DNA of 12,388 nt from an uncultured Lachnospiraceae bacterium. GTDB taxonomy: Bacteria > Bacillota > Clostridia > Lachnospirales > Lachnospiraceae. The translations under genes were made by a program, and so were the position numbers. Shown piece after piece: positions 1-7,545 of this stretch (positions are counted from its first letter, which is position 1; every line of letters starts with the position of its first letter). The notes beneath the pieces were generated by a model. That model saw only the letters and a list, made by a program, of their open reading frames with translations. It was not told the origin of the DNA and searched no databases. The stretch spans positions 1-12,388 of the forward strand of contig CAMNQN010000088.1 of NCBI GenBank assembly GCA_946549155.1. Reading direction: 5' to 3'.

Positions 1-226
1 TCACGCCGAATGTGCCATCCTAAGCAGAAAATATCTGATTTGCGCAAATTAATATTGCAGTCACGGACAGAAGCTTTTTATATCCAGCTCTTGCATAGCA
101 ATTCATTTCTCTCAAACTCAGCATATATCATTCCGTTATCAGCTTACGCAGGCTACATTTTGATTGTTTAGTATGCCACATTCCGCCCTTTCCCTTCCTG
201 CGTCCTGCTAATTAACAAAACACAAA
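1..226 (-). repeat. Left copy (copy B) of a repeated structured element
   Basis: On the minus strand, 223 down to 182 match 12318-12359 at 40 of 42 positions, including the block GGACGCAGGAAGGGAAAG. The same block is recognisable at 9097-9126. Past the core this copy diverges from the other two. It has its own imperfect inverted repeat: 5-18 pairs with 173-186 (12 of 14 positions, the two exceptions being G-G oppositions), enclosing about 154 nt. A perfect 12-bp palindrome, ATTTGCGCAAAT, lies at 38-49. No open reading frame with a credible ribosome binding site is visible here. The element may continue past the left edge. The repeat itself is certain; whether it is a transcribed RNA, and its limits, are inference. 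Confidence 0.5.
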
Positions 227-267
227 TATGACACCACCACCTCTTAACAGGTTCCTTCGTCCTGCCC

Positions 268-296
268 TTGCGGGAATTTCCGGAAGGTGATAAAAT
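268..296 (+). promoter_or_regulatory. Probable vegetative promoter of the zf-HC2/polA operon
   Basis: A -35-like TTGCGG (268-273) is separated by 17 bp from TAAAAT (291-296). The -10 is preceded by TGA, giving an extended -10 (TGn) element. An 8-bp palindrome TTCCGGAA (278-285) lies in the spacer. The predicted start of transcription is about 303, roughly 60 nt before the first gene. The same arrangement (CCCTTGCGG, 17-bp spacer, TGATAAAAT) recurs upstream of tmcAL on the other strand, which supports a real promoter. Confidence 0.5.
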
Positions 297-366
297 CTAA
301 GCAGTGGACACGGCGGATATTACAGCCTGAGAAAGTCAAGGAATAAGGCTGGATGGGAGATGCGGT

Positions 367-894
367 ATGAAATGTATAGAAGCGCAGCAGATGGTGAAGC
401 CTTATATTGAGGGCCAGCTCTCGGACCGGCAGCTGGAGCAGTTCCTGGAGCATGTGGGACATTGCCGGGAGTGCTATGAGGAGTTGGAGATTTATTTTTC
501 TATTTATGAGACGCTGGGAGTTTCCGGGGATAAAGAGGAAGAGGATGAGTACGATTTTAAGGGGAAGCTGGAGCGGGATATGAAAAATTCCAGGCGGTAT
601 CTTTATTTGAGGAAGGCATACCGCTTTTTTCGTTTTGCGGTGCTTCTGCTGGCGGAGCTGCTTCTGGTTATTACGATTGTGACGGCCATCGAGATGAAGG
701 GGGAGGATGGCAGTAAGGGGACTACGGTTTACCGGGTAATCTATGGGCGGCAGGGTAACATCAAAATTGAACCGGTGGAGGAGACGGACGGGGAAACGCC
801 GGATACGGCAGCCACAGCCCCGAAGGACAGGAGCAGGAAGACACAGGATATGGCTGAGGAACAGCAGAATACAGAGACGGGAGACGGAGCATGA
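367..894 (+). CDS. Membrane-anchored zf-HC2 (anti-sigma-like) protein
   Basis: A 175-residue protein. The N-terminus carries a zinc-finger signature of the zf-HC2/anti-sigma type, His29-x3-Cys33-x2-Cys36, with an extra Cys3 that could complete the site. An acidic linker (55-63) and a basic stretch (65-86) follow, then one membrane segment at about 87-108. The hydrophilic tail of about 65 residues is rich in Glu, Asp and Thr and is probably outside the cell. The start is supported by GGGAGA at 355-360. No sigma gene is adjacent; instead the stop overlaps the polA start by 4 bp (ATGA), so the two are likely translationally coupled. Proteins with this domain usually bind and inhibit an ECF sigma factor, but here the partner is unknown. 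The domain call is firm; an anti-sigma role is inference. Confidence 0.8.
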   Translation: MKCIEAQQMVKPYIEGQLSDRQLEQFLEHVGHCRECYEELEIYFSIYETLGVSGDKEEEDEYDFKGKLERDMKNSRRYLYLRKAYRFFRFAVLLLAELLLVITIVTAIEMKGEDGSKGTTVYRVIYGRQGNIKIEPVEETDGETPDTAATAPKDRSRKTQDMAEEQQNTETGDGA

Positions 895-3527
895 GCAGAG
901 AGAAGATTGTATTGATTGATGGACACAGTATTTTAAACAGGGCTTTTTATGGCATCCCTGATTTGACGAACAGTGAGGGACTGCATACCAATGCGGTGTA
1001 TGGTTTTTTGAATATTATGTTTAAGATTTTGGAGGAGGAAAAGCCGGACTATCTGGCGGTGGCCTTTGACCTGAAAGCGCCCACGTTCCGCCACAAAATG
1101 TACGAAGCCTATAAAGGTACCCGAAAACCCATGCCGGAGGAACTGCGTCAGCAGGTGCCGGTGATGAAGGAGATGCTTAGCGCCATGGGGGTTCCGCTGA
1201 TGATGCTGGAAGGATATGAGGCGGATGATCTGATCGGCACGGTTTCTCTGGAGATGGAGCAAAAGGGGCTGGAGGTTTCCGTGGTTTCCGGAGACCGGGA
1301 TCTTTTACAGCTGGCGTCGGATACCACCTGCATCCGTATCCCCAAGACGAAGCGCACCGGGACAGAGGTGGAGGATTATCACGGTAAGGAGGTACTGGAG
1401 AGGTATCAGGTCACCCCGGCTCAGATCATTGAGCTGAAGGCCTTGATGGGGGATGCCTCTGACAATATTCCCGGCATTCCGGGGGTGGGGGAGAAAACAG
1501 CCACGAAGCTTATTGTGGAGTTTGGTACCATTGAGAATGCCTATGACCATGTGGAGGAGATCAAGCCCAATAAGGCGAAGGAATCCCTGAAAAATAATTA
1601 CGAGCTGGCAAAGCTGAGCAAAGAGCTGGCCACCATTAACCGCCATAGTCCCTATTCCCTGGAGCTGGAAGCAGCCAGGCTGGAGAACCTTTATACGGCG
1701 GAGGCTCTGGAACTGTGCAAAAAACTGGAATTTAAAAATATGCTGTCTCGCTTTGAAACCAGAACGGAAGCGCCCAGGGAGGCGGAGCGGTTTCGCATAA
1801 TTACGGATTTGAGCCAGGCGGAGAGCTTCTTTGAGGAAGCGTCGGCCTGCCCGCAGATCGGCTTTCAGATCATTGCGGAGGGGCAAAGGCTGCTGGCCCT
1901 GGCGGTGGCCTGGGGGAAGGAGAGCGGCTGCCTGATGGTACAGGGCTTTCTGACGGAGGAGTACCTGTTAGGGAAACTGCGGGAGCTGACAGGCAGAGCT
2001 TCTCTGGCGGCAACGATTCATTTAAAGGAGCAGCTTGCCTTTTTGCGGCCCGAAACGGAGCAGGGTTTTTTTGATGCGGCCATCGGGGCGTATTTGCTCA
2101 ATCCGCTGAAAAATGAGTATGCTTACGATGACATTGCGAAAGACTTCGGGGGGAAACTGTATCCGGCCAGGGAGGAACTGCTGGGGAAGAGAAAGCTGAC
2201 GGCAGTTTTGGAGGAGGAGCCGGAGGTCCTTGAAAAGTACGCCTGTTATCAGGCTCTGACGGCGCTGCAATCCTGCCAGCCCATTTTGGAGCGGCTAAGA
2301 GAATCCGGGATGGAAAAGCTGTTTTGGGAGGTGGAGATGCCTCTTGTGTTTACCCTGTATGGGATGGAACAAGAAGGAATCCTGGTCAGGGGAGAGGAAT
2401 TGAAGAGCTACGGGGAACAGCTTCAGAAGCGGATTTTGGAGCTGGAGCAGAAAATTTATCAGTTGGCGGGGGAGGAGTTTAATATCAATTCTCCGAAGCA
2501 GCTGGGGGTGATTCTGTTTGAAAAGCTGAAAATGCCTTACGGCAAAAAGACGAAAACGGGTTACTCCACAGCGGCGGACGTGCTGGAGAAGCTGGCGGAG
2601 GAGTTTCCGCTGGTATCCCTGATTTTGGAGTACCGCCAGCTGACAAAGTTGAAATCCACGTATGCGGACGGATTATATACCTTTATTGAGGGGGACGGGC
2701 GGATTCACGGGAAGTTTCACCAGACCATCACCGCCACGGGCCGTATCAGCAGTACGGATCCGAACCTGCAGAATATTCCGGTGCGGACGGAGCTTGGACG
2801 GCAGCTTCGGAAGGTATTTGTGCCGAAGGAGGGCTGCGTCTTTGTGGATGCGGATTATTCCCAGATTGAGCTGCGGGTATTGGCCCATGTATCCGGTGAC
2901 CAACAGCTGATCGGGGCCTATAGGGAGGCTCAGGATATTCATGCGATCACCGCGTCCCAGGTTTTTCATGTGCCGCTGGATCAGGTGACGCCTTTGGAGC
3001 GGCGCAATGCCAAGGCAGTGAATTTCGGCATTGTGTACGGAATCAGCTCCTTTGGGCTGAGCCAGGATCTGAGCATTACCCGGAAGGAGGCCCAGGAGTA
3101 CATCGAGCAGTATTTTAAGACCTATCCGGGGATCAAGAATTTCCTGGATAATTCTGTGAAGGAAGCGAAGGAGAAGGGCTATGCGGTTACGCTGTTTGGG
3201 CGGCGCAGGCCGGTGCCGGAGCTGAAATCCAGCAATTTTATGCAGCGTTCCTTTGGGGAACGGGTGGCTATGAATTCTCCGATTCAGGGAACGGCGGCAG
3301 ATATTATTAAGATTGCCATGATTCGGGTGAGCCGCAGGATGAAGGAGGCGGGCTTACAGTCCCGGCTGATTCTTCAGGTACATGACGAACTGCTGATTGA
3401 GACCCGGGTGGAGGAGCTGGAGCAGGTGCAGGAAATTCTGCGCCGGGAGATGATGGGGGCTGCTGAACTGGCGGTTCCACTGGAGGTTGATATGCACACG
3501 GGGGAGAGCTGGTATGACGCGAAGTAA
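891..3527 (+). CDS. polA: DNA polymerase I (5'-nuclease plus polymerase, proofreading site lost)
   Basis: An 878-residue family A DNA polymerase that fills gaps and removes RNA primers during lagging-strand synthesis and excision repair. The N-terminal 5'-nuclease domain (about 1-290) shows DGHSILNRAF, GYEADDLIGT, SGDRDLLQL and the helix-hairpin-helix GIPGVGEKTA. The polymerase domain has motif A DYSQIELR with catalytic Asp655, motif B with Arg704, Lys708 and Tyr716, and motif C VHDELL with His831-Asp832-Glu833. In the middle domain (about 300-470) the four acidic residues of the E. coli 3'-5' exonuclease are absent by my alignment: Gln326 and Ile328 stand for Asp355 and Glu357, Gln381 for Asp424 and Gln454 for Asp501. 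No 3'-5' proofreading is therefore expected, as in Bacillus-type Pol I. The ATG overlaps the upstream stop; a purine-rich GGGAGACGGAG precedes it. Confidence 0.98.
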   Translation: MSREKIVLIDGHSILNRAFYGIPDLTNSEGLHTNAVYGFLNIMFKILEEEKPDYLAVAFDLKAPTFRHKMYEAYKGTRKPMPEELRQQVPVMKEMLSAMGVPLMMLEGYEADDLIGTVSLEMEQKGLEVSVVSGDRDLLQLASDTTCIRIPKTKRTGTEVEDYHGKEVLERYQVTPAQIIELKALMGDASDNIPGIPGVGEKTATKLIVEFGTIENAYDHVEEIKPNKAKESLKNNYELAKLSKELATINRHSPYSLELEAARLENLYTAEALELCKKLEFKNMLSRFETRTEAPREAERFRIITDLSQAESFFEEASACPQIGFQIIAEGQRLLALAVAWGKESGCLMVQGFLTEEYLLGKLRELTGRASLAATIHLKEQLAFLRPETEQGFFDAAIGAYLLNPLKNEYAYDDIAKDFGGKLYPAREELLGKRKLTAVLEEEPEVLEKYACYQALTALQSCQPILERLRESGMEKLFWEVEMPLVFTLYGMEQEGILVRGEELKSYGEQLQKRILELEQKIYQLAGEEFNINSPKQLGVILFEKLKMPYGKKTKTGYSTAADVLEKLAEEFPLVSLILEYRQLTKLKSTYADGLYTFIEGDGRIHGKFHQTITATGRISSTDPNLQNIPVRTELGRQLRKVFVPKEGCVFVDADYSQIELRVLAHVSGDQQLIGAYREAQDIHAITASQVFHVPLDQVTPLERRNAKAVNFGIVYGISSFGLSQDLSITRKEAQEYIEQYFKTYPGIKNFLDNSVKEAKEKGYAVTLFGRRRPVPELKSSNFMQRSFGERVAMNSPIQGTAADIIKIAMIRVSRRMKEAGLQSRLILQVHDELLIETRVEELEQVQEILRREMMGAAELAVPLEVDMHTGESWYDAK

Positions 3528-3613
3528 AGCACCCGGCAGGCGCGGCGATAAGGCTGACGGCGGATGCGGAGACAGCGGGCAAAGACCGGGGAGCAAAACG
3601 CAGGGGAGGATGA

Positions 3614-4288
3614 ATGAGAAAATATAAGAATATTCGTGTTTTAGGAATCACGGGGGGCGTGGGAGCCGGGAAAAGCACAGTGCTTTGTTATCTGGAAAAG
3701 CGCTATGGCGCCCGGGTGATTCTCTGCGACGATGCCGCCAGGCTTTTGCAGGAGCCGGGAGGCATCTGCTACGCCCCTATGCTGCGGCTGTTAGGAGAGT
3801 CGGTTTTGAAGCCGGACGGCAGCTTTGACCGCAGGCTGGTGGCAGAACGGGTGTTTTCTGATGAAGCGCTGCTTGGAAGGCTGAACGCCATCGTGCATCC
3901 GGCAGTGAAGGAGTATGTCAGAACACAGATTCAAATAGAGGAGGACGCGGCCAGAGGCTTTCTGGTGGTGATTGAGGCGGCGCTTTTGCTGGAGGAGCAC
4001 TATGAGCTTCTCTGCGATGAAATCTGGTATGTTTATGCTAGGGATGAGGTGCGCCGGGAACGGCTGAAGGCCAGCCGGGGGTATTCCGATGAACGGATTT
4101 CCCGGATGATGGAACGGCAGAAGCCGGATGATTTTTTCCGGGAGCATTGCCCGTTTGTGATTGATAACAGCAGCGATCAGCTGGAGAATACCTGGGCTCA
4201 GATTGATGCAGGGATGAAGGAACGGGGTTTTGGCACAAATTGTATTGACTTTGAAAATGAAATGATGTATGGTCGTAAAGGATTATAA
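3614..4288 (+). CDS. coaE: Dephospho-CoA kinase
   Basis: A 224-residue cytoplasmic P-loop kinase that phosphorylates the 3'-hydroxyl of dephospho-CoA, the last step of coenzyme A synthesis. The Walker A motif GGVGAGKST covers residues 14-22. It is followed by the family's Cys-Asp-Asp-Ala (38-41) at the acceptor site, the conserved LNAIVHPAV segment, and a C-terminal VIDNSSD. About 20 residues at the C-terminus extend past the usual length of near 200. A strong ribosome binding site AGGGGAGG (3601-3608) precedes the ATG. The 86-nt gap after polA shows no terminator, so co-transcription with polA is likely. A polA-coaE neighbourhood is familiar in Gram-positive genomes. Confidence 0.96.
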   Translation: MRKYKNIRVLGITGGVGAGKSTVLCYLEKRYGARVILCDDAARLLQEPGGICYAPMLRLLGESVLKPDGSFDRRLVAERVFSDEALLGRLNAIVHPAVKEYVRTQIQIEEDAARGFLVVIEAALLLEEHYELLCDEIWYVYARDEVRRERLKASRGYSDERISRMMERQKPDDFFREHCPFVIDNSSDQLENTWAQIDAGMKERGFGTNCIDFENEMMYGRKGL

Positions 4289-4311
4289 AACAAATGAAGG
4301 ACTGAAAAAAC

Positions 4312-5109
4312 ATGGATTTTTGTAGTATTGCCAGCGGAAGCAGCGGTAACTGTATCTACGTGGGTTCCGAACGGAGCGGTTTGCTGGTGGATGTGGGAAT
4401 CAGCGGGAAGAAGATTACGGAAGGGTTAAAAAATATTGACCGGAAGCCGGAGGAGCTGGACGGCATTCTGATCACCCATGAGCACTCCGACCATATCAAG
4501 GGACTGGGGGTCATAGCCCGCAAATATGGCATTCCTGTTTATGCCACGCCGGGAACCATTGAAGCGATTTTTCAGTGCAATGCCCTGGGCGCTATGGATC
4601 ATGGCCTGTTTCACGAGATCCATGCGGATGAGGGATTTGCCATTGCGGATCTGGAGATTTCGCCCTTCCGGATCTCCCATGACGCGGCTCAGCCGGTGGC
4701 CTACCGGATTGAAAACGGAGGGCGGTCCATGGCGGTGGCTACGGATATGGGCTGTTACGACGATTACATAGTAGAGCATTTGCGGGGGCTGGACGGCATT
4801 TTGCTGGAGTCCAATCACGATATCAATATGCTCCAGGTGGGCTCCTATCCCTATCCCCTGAAACAGCGGATTCTGGGGAACCGGGGGCATCTGTCCAATG
4901 AAAACGCGGGAAGGCTGCTGTGTGAGATTCTCCATGACGATCTGAAATCCATTGTCCTGGGGCATTTAAGCAAGGAAAATAATTATGAGGCGCTGGCTTA
5001 TGCAACGGTCTGCGCGGAGATCACTATGGGGGATAATCCTTATAAAGCAGAGGATTTTCCCATTCTGGTGGCAAAACGGGATCAGATATCCGGGCTGATC
5101 GCATTGTAG
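4312..5109 (+). CDS. walJ: YycJ/WalJ-family MBL-fold metallo-hydrolase
   Basis: A 265-residue metallo-beta-lactamase-fold protein that closely resembles Bacillus YycJ/WalJ, beginning with the family's SIASGSSGN motif. The metal site HxHxDH is His56-Glu-His58-Ser-Asp60-His61. Further likely ligands lie in the ISHDA, ATDMG, SNHD and LGHLSKENN segments. Family members are thought to act as nucleases linked to DNA repair or replication and, in Bacillus-type genomes, sit in the walRK cluster. Here the gene lies with polA and coaE instead, which fits a DNA-linked role. AAGGA at 4297-4301 supports the start, and only 23 nt separate it from coaE. The family call is strong; the exact substrate is not readable from the sequence. 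Confidence 0.88.
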   Translation: MDFCSIASGSSGNCIYVGSERSGLLVDVGISGKKITEGLKNIDRKPEELDGILITHEHSDHIKGLGVIARKYGIPVYATPGTIEAIFQCNALGAMDHGLFHEIHADEGFAIADLEISPFRISHDAAQPVAYRIENGGRSMAVATDMGCYDDYIVEHLRGLDGILLESNHDINMLQVGSYPYPLKQRILGNRGHLSNENAGRLLCEILHDDLKSIVLGHLSKENNYEALAYATVCAEITMGDNPYKAEDFPILVAKRDQISGLIAL

Positions 5110-5144
5110 GCACCGGGAAGAGCTGAAAAATAGAGGAGGAGACT

Positions 5145-5417
5145 ATGAAAAAAACAATCATCACTGTTGTGGGACAGGACACGGTAGGAATTATTGCCAG
5201 GGTATGCACTTATCTGGCGGACAACAATATTAATATTCTGGATATTTCCCAGACGATCGTCAGCGGATACTTTAATATGATGATGGTGACGGATGCGTCC
5301 GCCGCTAAGAAGTCTGCGGAGCAGATCGCTGAGGAAATGGAAAAGCTGGGAACCGATATGGGGCTTAGCATCCGCTGCATGCACGAGGATATTTTTAATA
5401 CCATGCACCGCATTTAA
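5145..5417 (+). CDS. ACT-domain protein, UPF0237 family
   Basis: A 90-residue protein consisting of a single ACT domain. It opens with TIITVVGQDTVGIIARV, the typical first strand and ligand-binding Gly loop, followed by LADNNINILDISQ. ACT domains generally bind amino acids or other small molecules and regulate a partner. This family is usually found next to a UPF0210 gene, as here, with 14 nt between the stop and the next start. The two products probably work together, but neither has an established function that I know of. An excellent ribosome binding site GAGGAGG (5133-5139) precedes the ATG. No membrane segment or signal peptide is visible. Confidence 0.9.
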   Translation: MKKTIITVVGQDTVGIIARVCTYLADNNINILDISQTIVSGYFNMMMVTDASAAKKSAEQIAEEMEKLGTDMGLSIRCMHEDIFNTMHRI

Positions 5418-5431
5418 GGAGATTGCAGATT

Positions 5432-6796
5432 ATGATAAATATGATAGAAGCCACCGAAACGATAAAAATGATTACCCAGGAGAACTTAGATGTCCGGACG
5501 ATCACGCTGGGCATCAGCCTTCTGGATTGTATTGATTCGGATCTGGATAAGCTGAATGAAAATATTTATAAGAAGATTACCGCCACGGCAAAGGATCTGG
5601 TGACGGTGGGACAGGCCATCGAGCGGGAATACGGGATTCCCATTGTAAATAAGAGAATTTCTGTTACGCCCATCGGTTTAATCGGCGGCAGTGCCTGCAA
5701 GACGCCGGAGGATTACGTGACCATTGCCCAGACGCTGGATAAGGCGGCAAAGGAAGTGGGCGTGAATTTTATCGGCGGCTTTTCCGCGCTGGTGTCCAAG
5801 GGAATGACGAGGAGTGACGAGCTTCTGCTCCGGGCTATCCCAGGGGCCCTCTCCACCACGGACCGGGTCTGCAGCTCCGTCAATGTGGGTTCCACCAAAT
5901 GCGGAATCGATATGGACGCGGTGCGGCTGATGGGAGAGATTATTCTGGAGACTGCGCAGCGGACGGCAGCGCAGGATTCCCTGGGCTGTGCCAAGCTGGT
6001 GGTGTTCTGCAATGCGCCGGATGATAATCCCTTTATGGCGGGGGCCTTCCACGGCGTGACGGAGGGCGACGCCGTTATCAAGGTGGGCGTCAGCGGCCCG
6101 GGTGTGGTGAAAACGGCGCTGGAGCAGGTGCGGGGTGAGAGCTTTGAGGTGCTGTGCGAGACCATTAAGAAAACCGCCTTTAAGGTGACCCGGGTGGGGC
6201 AGCTGGTGGCGCAGGAAGCATCCAGAAGGCTGAAGGTGCCCTTTGGAATCATTGACCTTTCCCTGGCACCCACACCGGCCATGGGAGACAGTGTGGCGGA
6301 TATTCTCTGTGAGATCGGACTGGAGCATGCAGGCGCTCCTGGTACTACGGCGGCGCTGGCGCTGCTGAATGATCAGGTGAAAAAAGGCGGCGTGATGGCG
6401 TCCTCCTATGTGGGCGGCTTAAGCGGCGCGTTCATTCCGGTCAGCGAGGATCAGGGAATGATCGACGCGGTGGAGGCGGGAGCCCTTAGCCTGGAAAAAC
6501 TGGAGGCCATGACTTGTGTTTGCTCCGTGGGCCTGGATATGATTGCCATTCCGGGAGATACAAAGGCATCCACGATTTCCGGTATTATTGCGGACGAGAT
6601 GGCCATCGGTATGGTGAACCAGAAAACCACAGCGGTGCGTCTGATTCCGGTGATCGGAAAGGGCGTGGGCCAGACGGTGGAATTTGGCGGACTGTTGGGA
6701 CATGCGCCCATCATGCCGGTGAATCCCTTCTCCTGTCAGGCCTTTATCAGCAGGCAGGGACGGATTCCGGCGCCGATTCACAGCTTTAAAAATTAG
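5432..6796 (+). CDS. UPF0210 (DUF711, PFL-like fold) family protein
   Basis: A 454-residue cytoplasmic protein of the UPF0210/DUF711 family. The conserved opening ETIKMI-x4-LD(V/I)RTIT(L/M)GISLLDC is clear. Gly-rich segments recur (IGGSACKTPEDY, GVSGPGVVKTAL, SSYVGGLSGAFIPVSEDQG). Structural work on a streptococcal member placed the fold near pyruvate formate-lyase, but I see no glycyl-radical motif, so that activity is not expected. The start was chosen at ATG 5432: AAGGAG (5416-5421) sits 10 nt upstream, whereas an in-frame TTG at 5423 has the ribosome binding site almost touching it. The length matches the family. It is paired with the ACT protein and followed by a strong terminator, so it ends the operon. 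The function is unknown. Confidence 0.93.
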   Translation: MINMIEATETIKMITQENLDVRTITLGISLLDCIDSDLDKLNENIYKKITATAKDLVTVGQAIEREYGIPIVNKRISVTPIGLIGGSACKTPEDYVTIAQTLDKAAKEVGVNFIGGFSALVSKGMTRSDELLLRAIPGALSTTDRVCSSVNVGSTKCGIDMDAVRLMGEIILETAQRTAAQDSLGCAKLVVFCNAPDDNPFMAGAFHGVTEGDAVIKVGVSGPGVVKTALEQVRGESFEVLCETIKKTAFKVTRVGQLVAQEASRRLKVPFGIIDLSLAPTPAMGDSVADILCEIGLEHAGAPGTTAALALLNDQVKKGGVMASSYVGGLSGAFIPVSEDQGMIDAVEAGALSLEKLEAMTCVCSVGLDMIAIPGDTKASTISGIIADEMAIGMVNQKTTAVRLIPVIGKGVGQTVEFGGLLGHAPIMPVNPFSCQAFISRQGRIPAPIHSFKN

Positions 6797-6812
6797 AATG
6801 GACATGCCAGTT

Positions 6813-6885
6813 GGGGCTGTCGCAAAATGGCGGGGAAGCGTTATGGGTATCCAGCCATTTTACGGCAGTCCCTTTTTTGCTTTTT
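6813..6885 (+). terminator. Intrinsic terminator closing the polA-UPF0210 operon
   Basis: The 5' arm 6813-6831 pairs with 6854-6872 at 18 of 19 positions, including two G-U pairs and one C-A mismatch. The 22-nt loop contains a small TGG/CCA hairpin. The stem is followed at once by TTTTTT (6873-6878), GC and TTTTT (6881-6885). It lies 16 nt past the UPF0210 stop. Confidence 0.92.
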
Positions 6886-6950
6886 AACCCATAAAACGGA
6901 AAAATTTTATTTTCCTGCGACCGGATCGCTGTCCTGGGCATCTAACTAAT

Positions 6951-7000
6951 ATAAGCGGAAAATGCAGCTGCCCGGTATGAAAAAGTTCCGGAACGCTTAT
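6951..7000 (+). promoter_or_regulatory. Inverted repeats in the leader of the sigma-factor operon
   Basis: ATAAGCG (6951-6957) and CGCTTAT (6994-7000) form a perfect 7-bp inverted repeat. It encloses two further palindromes, GCAGCTGC (6964-6971) and TTCCGGAA (6986-6993). The block ends 39 nt before the sigma-factor start, so it could be an operator or a leader hairpin. No convincing vegetative -35/-10 pair is visible between the upstream terminator and the gene, and no sigma-specific promoter consensus could be assigned. Confidence 0.25.
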
Positions 7001-7039
7001 TTGAAAAACCTTGACGGACAGAAAGGATGATGGACAGAT

Positions 7040-7540
7040 ATGACGAAAGAACAGTTGGGCGGACTGGTGATTGCGTCGGAGGATACCATGTATCATGTGG
7101 CGAAAACATTGCTGCGAAATGATGCGGACTGCTACGACGCGATTCAGGAGGCGATTGTGAAAGCCTTTTCCAAGGTGCACACGCTGCGTTCCGACGCTCT
7201 TGGCAAGACCTGGCTGATACGGATTCTGATCAATGAATGCTATAGTATCCTGCGAAGGTCGAAAAGGCTGGTCTCTCTGGAGGAGTTTCCCAGGGAGGAC
7301 GCGGCGGAGGAGACGGAAGATTACTCGGATCTGTACGAGGCTCTGACCAGGCTTCCGGAGGAGGCGAAGCTTAGCATCACCCTCTACTATCTGGAGGGTT
7401 ATAGTGTAAAGGAGATTGCGTCCATCCTGAAGCTTTCCGAGAGCGGAGTCAAGAGCCGCCTGGCCAGGGCAAGAAGCAGACTGAGGCGGGAGATGGAAAA
7501 GGGCCACGGGATGGCTGAAGCGGGAATAACAGCGAGGTGA
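7040..7540 (+). CDS. ECF-type RNA polymerase sigma factor
   Basis: A 166-residue group 4 (ECF) sigma factor. Region 2 (about 10-75) contains DCYDAIQEAIVKAFSKVHTL, the core-binding helix, and the WLIRILINECYSILRR segment. A short acidic linker follows. Region 4 (about 105-155) has LPEEAKLSITLYYLEGYSV, then the helix-turn-helix KEIASILKLSESGVKSRLAR that reads the -35 element. The ribosome binding site AAAGGA (7022-7027) lies 12 nt upstream of the ATG. The next gene starts 5 nt after the stop and encodes a membrane protein that fits an anti-sigma factor, so this is a sigma/anti-sigma operon. The signal and regulon cannot be read from the sequence. Confidence 0.93.
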   Translation: MTKEQLGGLVIASEDTMYHVAKTLLRNDADCYDAIQEAIVKAFSKVHTLRSDALGKTWLIRILINECYSILRRSKRLVSLEEFPREDAAEETEDYSDLYEALTRLPEEAKLSITLYYLEGYSVKEIASILKLSESGVKSRLARARSRLRREMEKGHGMAEAGITAR

Positions 7541-7545
7541 CAAGG

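Noticed and set aside
5423..5431. TTG start for the UPF0210 gene
   Set aside because: The ribosome binding site AAGGAG ends 1 nt before it; ATG 5432 has correct spacing and family length.
5678..6328. Long minus-strand open frames opposite UPF0210 (up to 216 codons)
   Set aside because: They are antisense shadows of a GC-rich gene with a clear protein family on the plus strand; no ribosome binding site or family is visible.
5432..6796. Glycyl-radical enzyme activity for the UPF0210 protein
   Set aside because: Only a fold-level similarity to pyruvate formate-lyase is known; no glycyl-radical loop motif is seen near the C-terminus.
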